From NCBI RefSeq assembly GCF_020886695.1, contig NZ_AP024485.1:2857001-2921000 (forward strand): a stretch of DNA of 64,000 nucleotides. Reading direction: 5' to 3'. How positions within the stretch are numbered: the stretch's first letter is position 1; every line of letters begins with the position of its first letter. The notes below the pieces were generated by a model that was not told the DNA's origin, did no database searches, and saw only the letters and a list, made by a program, of their open reading frames with translations. The DNA is from Pseudodesulfovibrio sediminis (GTDB lineage Bacteria; Desulfobacterota; Desulfovibrionia; Desulfovibrionales; Desulfovibrionaceae). Both the position numbers and the translations under genes were made by a program. Of this stretch, positions 8,077 through 16,000 are shown piece after piece.

Positions 8077-9210
8077 CTAGTCCATGAAGAGGCTGAAATA
8101 GTCTCGGAAGAAATACTGTCGGTTTCTGCGGTAGCCAGTTATTTCGTGCAATATTTCCATCTCGACGAATTCTTTTATAAGGATATTTGCCGTGGGCTGG
8201 GAGATACCAAGGCGTTCCGCGATTTGCGGCCCGGTTAGGATTGGGCTGCCGTACAGTTCTTCCAATAATTTTATCCCATTATGCATGCGCTTTCCAAGTA
8301 CTTGGATGCGTGCCTGCATTTCGTCGCGCATTTCCATGATGTTTTGGAATGTCTGAACACCTTTTTTGGCTGTGTCGCGTACTGCTACGAGAAAGAATCG
8401 TATCCACTGACCCAAATCGTTTGATTCGCGCACCGCCGTTAGAGAGTCGTAGTACAGGCCTTTATGTTTCGCCAGATGTGCGGAAAGGTAGAGCGAAGGC
8501 TTGGTTAGTAGTCCCTTGTCGAGCAAGTAGAGGGCGATGAGTAAACGACCAATCCTGCCATTACCATCAAGGAATGGGTGAATGGTTTCGAATTGATAGT
8601 GACTTATAGCAATGCGAATGAGGTGTGGCACATTTATTTGCTCGTTGTGCCAGAAATTTTCTAAATCACTCAGGAGGTCAGGTAGTTCATCCTGATGGGG
8701 TGGGATGAAAGTCGCATCAGCAATGGTTGCGCCTCCAATCCAGTTCTGGGAACGTCGGAATTCGCCAGGGGTTTTGCGTTCTCCTCTGACTCCTTCGAGT
8801 AGACGGGCATGTGTTTGTTTCAGAAGGCGGTTGGAGAGCGGAAGGTCGTTGAGTTCATCAATGGCGGTATTCATGGCGGTGATGTAATTCTGGACTTCTT
8901 GCCAGTCGTCACGCTTTTCATCCGCGATGTATTCCTTTTCGACGATATCTTCGTCCATTTCTGTCTGAGTGCCCTCAATGCGGCTTGAGGTGTTGGCTTC
9001 CTTAACAACGTGCATTCGAATGAAGCGGTCCACTTCCGGGACAAAGCTGGAGAAGGTGGCAAGCTGGGTGAGCGCCGTCGTCGCTTCTTCCAGCAAGCTG
9101 TTGATACGGGCGTCATCCCATGTCCATTCATGATTGATGGGAACAGGACTGAAGCTTTTGTATTCAAATTGCTGTTTGTACTTGCCAGATTCAAAGTCTT
9201 CAAATTTCAT
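8077..9210 (-). CDS. Fic-family protein (AMP-transferase) with winged helix
   Basis: The catalytic loop HPFLDGNGRIGR starts at His211 and matches the full Fic motif HPFx(D/E)GNGR, so it should transfer AMP or another nucleotide group to a protein hydroxyl. An N-terminal inhibitory motif SSRIEG (about residue 77-82) fits class II, self-inhibited Fic proteins. The family's N-terminal Fic_N segment (RIEGTQTEMDED) and a C-terminal winged helix (LTGPQIAERLGISQPTANILIKEFVEM) are present; 377 residues is normal. It lies 16 bases from the hsdS stop and is likely cotranscribed with hsdMS. Fic genes inside type I operons are known from other genomes, but their role there is unclear. Confidence 0.93.
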   Translation of the reverse strand: MKFEDFESGKYKQQFEYKSFSPVPINHEWTWDDARINSLLEEATTALTQLATFSSFVPEVDRFIRMHVVKEANTSSRIEGTQTEMDEDIVEKEYIADEKRDDWQEVQNYITAMNTAIDELNDLPLSNRLLKQTHARLLEGVRGERKTPGEFRRSQNWIGGATIADATFIPPHQDELPDLLSDLENFWHNEQINVPHLIRIAISHYQFETIHPFLDGNGRIGRLLIALYLLDKGLLTKPSLYLSAHLAKHKGLYYDSLTAVRESNDLGQWIRFFLVAVRDTAKKGVQTFQNIMEMRDEMQARIQVLGKRMHNGIKLLEELYGSPILTGPQIAERLGISQPTANILIKEFVEMEILHEITGYRRNRQYFFRDYFSLFMD

Positions 9211-9226
9211 TGGGCCTCCAATTCAT

Positions 9227-10363
9227 CTATATATGTACCCGCACGTCGCCGGAAAGCAAGTCTTGCATGAGGCCGCGTTTGGTTTGTTGGAGCTGGGCGA
9301 GTTTGGCTTCTTCTGCTTGGATTGAGTTGTCTACTTCATCAAGTATCACCGTTATCGCTTTTTGCTCTTCTATTGGGGGGAATGCGGCAGGTTCTCGATG
9401 AACAACGTTCCTATTTAGGGTGGGGACTGCTGTGGCTGCATCAAACTTTTCAAGGCCGAATCCTATCAGATACCAGTATATGAAACGAGGGTCATTGCCT
9501 TTGAAATCTTTTACCCAAAGCGTTGTATCATGCGGCCAAAAATCTTGAGTCATGTAGTGTACTAGACCCAGCTTGCCTTTCCTCCCAGTGACAACGCCAG
9601 GGTGAGAAACTTTGTACTCATTATGGTAGTATGCGACGCCTGATGATGAAACAACGGGTACACTCCCTTGGCCTCTTTGCTTCTTGGTTATGTCGAATCC
9701 ACGTTGTAGCACTATGAAGTCGTCCACCTTACCATCTACCCACTCCTCAGGAATCTCCCCAATCTCGGTCTGTTTGAAGCGGGTATGCCCGATGCCGCGT
9801 GTGAGCAGGTCTTGCAGCAGCCCTTCCTTGACCTTGCGGGTCTGGTCGATGACCGCCTGCGTGGCATTGATGGCTTCGTCCACGCTGCTCAGGATGGCGG
9901 CGATTTTCTTTTGCTCGTGGAGAGGGGGGGTCGGAACAGAGAGGTGCATTAGGTCAGGAATAGAAATTTGCTTTCCATCTCTTATGCCAATGGTCACCCT
10001 ATAGAGTTCTTTTTCGATAAATGCCGACGACTTAAAATAATGCCTGTAGAAGTCTGGGCATATTTCGGTGGTGGGGCGAAGAACTGTATAAGCGGGGCTG
10101 ATGAGCCCTTTAAATTTTGAAAATTCAATGCCTCCCTGAAATGAGCGTAAGCTTACAGCAAAATCACCAGACTCGATAAGCTTGTATGAGTTCGTTCCAC
10201 CTTGGGGGGCCATGACCCGTCCTTCAAGCATACGTCGAGGTATGACTCCATGGTTTTGGGTGACCGACAACAATTCTTCTTGTTGGTGGCCCTTGCTGGT
10301 GAATTTTTTGAACAGTTCTTTGAACTTGGGAGCGCCCCAGTTTTGAGGCGAGGGGCTACTCAT
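9227..10363 (-). CDS. hsdS: Type I restriction enzyme, S (specificity) subunit
   Basis: HsdS selects the bipartite target sequence. The ATG at 10363 overlaps the end of hsdM by 8 bases (ATGAGTAG), typical of translational coupling; a longer frame to 10408 is less likely. Two target-recognition domains are each followed by the conserved coiled spacer: LHEQKKIAAILSSVDEAI near residue 155 and IEEQKAITVILDEVDNSI near 330, both continuing into a long helix that ends QDLL. The two-fold layout and 378-residue length are those of a full HsdS. The DNA target cannot be read from sequence. No second hsdS or inverted half-copy is seen. Confidence 0.94.
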   Translation of the reverse strand: MSSPSPQNWGAPKFKELFKKFTSKGHQQEELLSVTQNHGVIPRRMLEGRVMAPQGGTNSYKLIESGDFAVSLRSFQGGIEFSKFKGLISPAYTVLRPTTEICPDFYRHYFKSSAFIEKELYRVTIGIRDGKQISIPDLMHLSVPTPPLHEQKKIAAILSSVDEAINATQAVIDQTRKVKEGLLQDLLTRGIGHTRFKQTEIGEIPEEWVDGKVDDFIVLQRGFDITKKQRGQGSVPVVSSSGVAYYHNEYKVSHPGVVTGRKGKLGLVHYMTQDFWPHDTTLWVKDFKGNDPRFIYWYLIGFGLEKFDAATAVPTLNRNVVHREPAAFPPIEEQKAITVILDEVDNSIQAEEAKLAQLQQTKRGLMQDLLSGDVRVHI

Positions 10364-11840
10364 ACCCGAGCTCCTTAATTTTCCGCAGCATCCCAGTCTC
10401 GGCTTCATCGCGCTTGGCGGTCAGCTCCTGGAGCTTGCGCAGTTCGGCTGCCGTATCAATCGGCTCCGGCGGCGGGGTCGTGTCCACATAGCGGGCGATG
10501 TTCAGATTCCAGTCGTTCTTTTCGATTTCTTCCAAGCCCACCACGCGGGCAAAGAGGTCTTCGTCTTCGTATGAACGGAACGCATCGACCAGTCGGGCCA
10601 CGTTGTCGTCGGACAGGGTGTTCTGATTCTTGCCGTCAACGTAATCCTTCTCGCCGTTGACAATGAGCACCTTGCCCTTGTGTTCGGCAGACTTGTCCTT
10701 GTTGAGCACCAGCACACAGGCCGGGATGCCTGTGCCATAAAAAAGATTGGTAGGAAGGCCGATGACTGCTTCTACTAAGTCCTTTTCCAACAGCCCTTGG
10801 CGAATTTTGCCCTCACCGCCGCCACGGAACAGGATGCCGTGGGGTAGTACAACGCCCATCTTGCCCTGCTCGTTCAGGCTGGCGACCATGTGCTGCACAA
10901 AGGCGAGGTCACCATAGGACTTGGGCGGGCAACCGTATGTGTCACGCATGAACGGGTCGCCCTTGCTCCAGACTTCATGCCCCCAGTCCTTGAGGGAGAA
11001 TGGGGGATTGGCAATGACGCGGTCAAAGGTCATCAGAGATTTTGATTCGCCCACCAGATGCTTGGGGTTGCGCAGGGTGTCACCACGTTTAATTTGGGCA
11101 TCTTCGATGTCATGCAGGAACAGGTTCATTTTGCAGATGGCCCAGGTGTTGAGGTTCATCTCCTGCCCGTACAGTCGAAGCGACTTGGCGTTCTTGCCTT
11201 GCCGTTCAATGGAATGAAATGCTTCGAGCAACATGCCGCCAGACCCGCAAGTGGGGTCATAGATAGACATGCTGGCGTCCGGGGCCAGAACCTCGACAAT
11301 GAGCTTCACAATCTGCTTGGGGGTATAGAATTCGCCGCCTTTCTTGCCAGCGTCATCCGCGAACTGGGCAATCAGGTATTCATAGGCATTGCCGAGCATA
11401 TCCGCCGCCACTTCGCTTTTGCGCAGCCGGTATTTGTCGAAGTGCTGGAGAAGCCGTTCCAGGGTTTCATCCGGGAAGCGTTCCTTGTTGTTGAAATCAA
11501 CGTCCTGAAAGATGCCCTGCAAGCGCAGGTTGGCGTCTTCAACGGCATGAAAGGCGTTGTTCAACTCCTGCCCGATGTCCGTGGTCCTCTTGCGTACATC
11601 GTTCCAGAATGCACCCTTCGGGATATGAAACCGATGCTCGTCCGGGTCGGCGGCCAGTTCCGAGTCGTTGTACTCGGCCATGCGCAGTTCGTATTCTTCT
11701 TCCCACACATCCGAGAGGCGTTTGAAGAAGAGCAAACCAAAAATATAGTGCTTGTAATCAGAGCTATCAATCTTGCCGCGAAGTATATCTGCTGCGCCCC
11801 AAAGGTGGCGCTCAAGTTTCTGCTGTGTGAGTTGGGTCAT
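10356..11840 (-). CDS. hsdM: Type I restriction enzyme, M (adenine methyltransferase) subunit
   Basis: HsdM methylates adenine at the site selected by HsdS, using S-adenosylmethionine. The N-terminal helical domain (ending YEYLIAQFADDAGKKGGEFY) leads into motif I DPTCGSGGMLLEAF near residue 195 and the catalytic NPPF near 276, the N6-adenine type. 494 residues is typical. The ribosome site CAGGAG lies 6 bases before the ATG. It is the first gene of the operon hsdM-hsdS-fic, and an inverted repeat lies immediately upstream of its ribosome site, suggesting operator control. All methylase motifs are intact. Confidence 0.97.
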   Translation of the reverse strand: MTQLTQQKLERHLWGAADILRGKIDSSDYKHYIFGLLFFKRLSDVWEEEYELRMAEYNDSELAADPDEHRFHIPKGAFWNDVRKRTTDIGQELNNAFHAVEDANLRLQGIFQDVDFNNKERFPDETLERLLQHFDKYRLRKSEVAADMLGNAYEYLIAQFADDAGKKGGEFYTPKQIVKLIVEVLAPDASMSIYDPTCGSGGMLLEAFHSIERQGKNAKSLRLYGQEMNLNTWAICKMNLFLHDIEDAQIKRGDTLRNPKHLVGESKSLMTFDRVIANPPFSLKDWGHEVWSKGDPFMRDTYGCPPKSYGDLAFVQHMVASLNEQGKMGVVLPHGILFRGGGEGKIRQGLLEKDLVEAVIGLPTNLFYGTGIPACVLVLNKDKSAEHKGKVLIVNGEKDYVDGKNQNTLSDDNVARLVDAFRSYEDEDLFARVVGLEEIEKNDWNLNIARYVDTTPPPEPIDTAAELRKLQELTAKRDEAETGMLRKIKELGYE

Positions 11841-11853
11841 CGTATCTCCTGAT

Positions 11854-11881
11854 GAGTAATGAGCTACGCATGCTCATACTC
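11854..11881. promoter_or_regulatory. Inverted repeat upstream of hsdM
   Basis: GAGTAATGAGC (11854-11864) and GCTCATACTC (11872-11881) are complementary apart from one extra base, around a 7-base spacer. The element starts 13 bases before the hsdM start codon, next to the ribosome site, so it may be an operator or an mRNA hairpin that limits methylase expression. Confidence 0.55.
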
Positions 11882-11968
11882 CAATTCAGGCACGGAGCAA
11901 AGCGGAATACTCAGCACATGATACCAATAACCACTTGCCCTCATTGCTCATATTGCTAGAGCTATGGG

Positions 11969-12175
11969 ATGGATAGAAAATGTGCGGTAGATAAATCAGA
12001 ACAGGCTACCCGTTTGGAGGCGCTCTTTGCTGAACAAGGCGTTTTGCTTGAAGTGGGTGGCATGCCGGTCCAGCGCATACGCGAAGGGCTGGTAGAGGTC
12101 GGCAGCTGGGGTATGGTCGGCAAGTACATGCCAGTCGAAGAAGCGGAAGAATTGCTGTTCGGCGGTAGCGATTAA
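11969..12175 (+). CDS. Small hypothetical protein (67 aa)
   Basis: A plus-strand frame divergent from hsdM, ending in a TAA that overlaps the recombinase stop on the other strand. The translation is acidic and coherent (LEALFAEQGVLLEVGGMPVQRIREGLVEVG, then YMPVEEAEELLF; shown in part) with no low-complexity tract. The ribosome site is poor. A 75-residue frame on the opposite strand (11996-12223) competes, but it runs into the recombinase gene. I do not recognise the family. Position between methylase and recombinase would suit a small accessory or regulatory protein. Confidence 0.4.
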   Translation: MDRKCAVDKSEQATRLEALFAEQGVLLEVGGMPVQRIREGLVEVGSWGMVGKYMPVEEAEELLFGGSD

Positions 12176-12828
12176 GTCAAAGCCAATCGCTTGAGTGTCC
12201 GGTTCAATTGGGGCAGATGCCACCGCTTGTCGAGCGGCGTTTTGATGCCAAGTTGATTCAGCTCCTCAACCATCCTCCGCTGGGTCATTCCACATGCCAG
12301 AAATCCTTCCAAAATTGGCCGTAGGCGCTCTGCAAAGACCTTGGCCTCGTCGTGCCTCGGTTTGTTAATCAAAGGCAGTCTGGGGTTGCCTAGGCGCACT
12401 CCTCTGAGTTTGGCCTGGGCAAGTGCTTCCTTGGTTCGTTCACTAATCCGTCGAGACTCATACTGGGCCATGGCCGCCATGATGTGCAGGGTCAGTTCAT
12501 TCGCTTCTGGTATGTCAGCGCAAACGAATTTCACGTTGCTTTCCATGAGGCCAGTAACGAAGTGAACATTACGGGCAAGCCTGTCGAGTTTGGCAATCAG
12601 GAGTACGGCCTTGGCTTTCTTGGCTTTGGCAATTGCTTCACGAAGCTGGGGTCGCTTGCTCAGTGCATTGGCTCCCTTGCCGGTTTCGACTTCGACGTAT
12701 TCGTTGAGTAGCTTACCGTTCACTTGCTCAACGTAGTTAATCACCGACTGCTTTTGGGCATCCAGCCCGAGTCCACTACGTCCTTGTCGCTGTGTGCTCA
12801 CTCTGTAGTAAGCTATAAAGTCGTGCAT
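12172..12828 (-). CDS. Serine recombinase (resolvase/invertase family)
   Basis: The N-terminal catalytic domain has the nucleophile in YYRVSTQRQ (Ser11), then LIAKLDRLARNVHF and the conserved QYESRRISERTKEAL helix. The C-terminal part (about 165-218) looks like a small helix-turn-helix (CGMTQRRMVEELNQLGIKT). At 218 residues it is a small resolvase/invertase, not a large integrase. Such enzymes resolve or invert DNA between short sites. It sits at the right end of the restriction island and may be the relic or the mobiliser of that element. No matching pair of recombination sites was identified. Confidence 0.92.
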   Translation of the reverse strand: MHDFIAYYRVSTQRQGRSGLGLDAQKQSVINYVEQVNGKLLNEYVEVETGKGANALSKRPQLREAIAKAKKAKAVLLIAKLDRLARNVHFVTGLMESNVKFVCADIPEANELTLHIMAAMAQYESRRISERTKEALAQAKLRGVRLGNPRLPLINKPRHDEAKVFAERLRPILEGFLACGMTQRRMVEELNQLGIKTPLDKRWHLPQLNRTLKRLALT

Positions 12829-13016
12829 TCGTATTTAACCGCCTGTTAAAATTGTATCTGTTACAGCCTCTACACGGTGGTATGAAAAAAAGTCGATTAA
12901 TGAACCTATAGCTTCTTGATTCAGCGAGAATATACGAATATGTATTCAACTGTTTTGTAGGAAATCCATTAAGTTTAATATTGTACGCAGATTGAAAAAA
13001 AGAAGCCAGGTCTCTC

Positions 13017-16000
13017 ATGAAACTACCTAATGTGAAAAAAGTTGGCATCGGTTTTCTTGTCTTAGTCGTCATTATCCAAGCAGCGTGGATATTCAAAGAT
13101 TACATACCCAAGCTTCAAACGCCCTCTGGAAATGAACAACAAGTCAGCGGCTTTCAGCTAACGTCTATTGATTTGTCTGAAAATGCCGGAGAGAGCCCTG
13201 GGTATTCCTCTATCTATGCAAACCTTTCATTTACTCAGCCGGTTTCCCCCGAGGACCTTTTGGCTCATGTCCGTCTCGTTGATGAATCTGATGATAAAGA
13301 GCTGTCGTTGCAAGTAACGACTTCTTGGAGCTCTCGAAGCTTGGCTGTGCGTTCTGAAGATGTGAAAAAATCGATAAAAGGGAAAAGGTACAAGCTTCTT
13401 GTAGACGCGAAGCTCAGGCAGGCTGGCAGCGATGCCGAACTAGGTCAAGCGTGCTTCAAGGAGATAACACTTATTCAAAATCCGGTTTTGACGTTTAAGG
13501 AGGGGCGAGCAGAATCAAGTACTTCAGGTGGAACGCTTTGGTTGGCATTTTCAACACCAATGGCCCCCGCTACAGCGAAGTCTTTTCTCAATGTTGGACC
13601 CAATGTGGATTACTCTCTGAGTTCGTCAGGCAAAGAGCTTGTTGTCATGGGTAATTTTAAGCCTGGCAAAACCTATATGGTGACCATGAGATCCGGCCTG
13701 ACTGCCGCCGATGGCGCTGTCCTGAAATCAGACGTAAAGGGAACAGTTGTTATGCCTGATCTGAAGGCTTCGGTTGATTTTGTTGGGTCTGGTATTTTTT
13801 TGCCTTTGTCCATACCGCATAAAGCAGCGATGGTGGTTGAAGCGGTGAATACCTCAAAAGCCGTTTTGCAGATAGATCGAGTGTTTCCTAACAACCTGTT
13901 TTCAATGCTCAGTCACTATGGGCAAAGAATTTTTGATGATGATTGGATTTATGAAGAAATCCCACAGTCGCTTGGCGGGAAGGTATATGAAAAAGAAATC
14001 ACCTTTCCTGAGAAAAAGAACCAAATCATACGTGTTCCGGTTAAACTTGATTATGATCTGTCTCGCAAAGGCAATGGGCTGTATCGCTTAAGTCTGTCGA
14101 CTCATGATGATAAAGTGACGAAGCGTTGGGCCCTTATCACTGATATAGGACTGGTTGCCAAAAGAGATAAAACGCATTTTACGGTTTGGGCTGTTTCGAA
14201 CAAAACGTTAAAACCAATCAGTGGAATCTACATTGATCTCATAAGTGATAAAAATCAGAAGCTTGCTCAGAAACTGACGAATGCACAAGGAGTGGCGAAA
14301 CTTAAGCTGCCGCAGGATAGCCCGAAAGGAACCCCCTATCTGATCGTTGCGAAGAATAATACAGGTGATTTTTCCTTTCTATTACCTTCTCGTTTCAGAG
14401 TGGATACTGCTGGGCTTGATGTAGCCGGTGCAACCATATCTTCCACCGGTGTGAGAGGGTATATCTATGGCGAAAGGACGCTTTACCGTCCGGGAGAGGT
14501 TTTAAAGGCTGTCGCAGTCGTCAGAAATGATGATTTCTCCATTCCGTCTAATATGCCGTTGGTTCTCTCACAGAAAGATCCTAAAGGGCGTGAGATTCGC
14601 AAAATAAAACTCACCGCTGATGCGCACGGCATTTCAGATATCAACATCCCCGTCCCTGAGTTTGCTTTAACTGGGGGATACTCTCTTTCCTTGAGCGTTG
14701 GGGAGAAAGTCGTAGGCACATACGAGTTCAATGTCGAGGAGTTCATTCCTGACCGCATCAAGGTTGAAATCGAAACAGGAGTAGAGGCTTTTGAGCCTGG
14801 GCAATCGATTTCTGCTGAGGTGAAAAGTCATTACTTGTTTGGTCCACCTGCGGCGAATCTTCCAGTCTCCACACGTGCCGTCCTTAAGGCCATTCCGTTC
14901 ACGTCTTCTAAATACCCCGGATACTCATTCGGCGACTCTGATAGAACGTTTCAGCCACAGGAGTTCTACGCCAAGGAAAGTTCTTTGGATGGGGCAGGTA
15001 ATGGGTCGTTTTCTATACAGATTCCCAACAAGTTGATGCCGCCTTCCGCCCTTGAAGCCGTCATTTATGGGCGAGTTAGTGAGAACGGCGGGCGTGGTGT
15101 GACCGCGCGGAAACGAGTGCTTGTACATCCGTACAGCTATTATTTGGGCGTTAAAAACCTGGAAAGAAATGGCTTCGAATACGGTAAACCTGTCAAATTC
15201 GATTTCGTGGCGGTCAGCAAGGATGGAACCCCCGTAGAATTTGATGAGTTGCAGGCGGAGTTGTATAAAAATCGATGGCGTACTGTTGTTCGGAGAACTC
15301 CATCAGGGGAGTACCGATATCAATCGGTCAATGATCCGAAGTTGATTGAATCCATCAAAGTCCCATCTGGGGTTGGCAAACAGATTGTCGAATTCACTCC
15401 CCCGACCTACGGCAGCTACACAATGAAGATACTGTCTCCTACTACGGGAGCTGCAGCAGGTACCAACTTTTATTGTGGCGGTTGGGGCTACTCCCCTTGG
15501 GCTCTTGAAAATCCGGCACGGATAGAGCTGGCTTTGGACAAGGAACAGTATGACGCTGGCGATATAGCTGTTGTTCAGTTGCGGGCCCCTTTCTCTGGCC
15601 GGGTGATTGTCAGCATTGAAGGGGAAAACGTCCTTGAGAGTAAAGTGGTAGAGCTTGAAGGCAATACTGGTGAAGTTCGATTCCCGGTAAAAAAAGAGTA
15701 TGTGCCCAATGTTTATGTGACCGCACTACTTATGCGCAAGGCCAGCGATATTACCGAAGGCTCTGTTGGCCGCGCCTTTGGTGCAGTCCCGCTCCTTGTC
15801 GATAACAAATCAAACAAAATTGATTTGCATGTCTCTGCTCCGAGTGAGGTCAGGCCTGAATCTGATTTCATGGTCGAAATTGAAGCTGAGCCTGGGGCTA
15901 TTGTGACCGTTGCTGCTGTTGATGAGGGAATAATGCAGCTTGCCGGTTCAAAAGATCCAGACCCGTTTGACTACTTCTATGCTCGACGCGCTCTTGGCGT

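Noticed and set aside
9227-10363. Phase-variable hsdS through inversion by the serine recombinase
   Set aside because: Only one hsdS with two different recognition domains is present and no inverted partial copy is seen.
12829-13016. Dyad-like GAATATACGAATATGTATTC as a crossover site for the recombinase
   Set aside because: The symmetry is only partial and no second copy was seen, so no site pair can be proposed.
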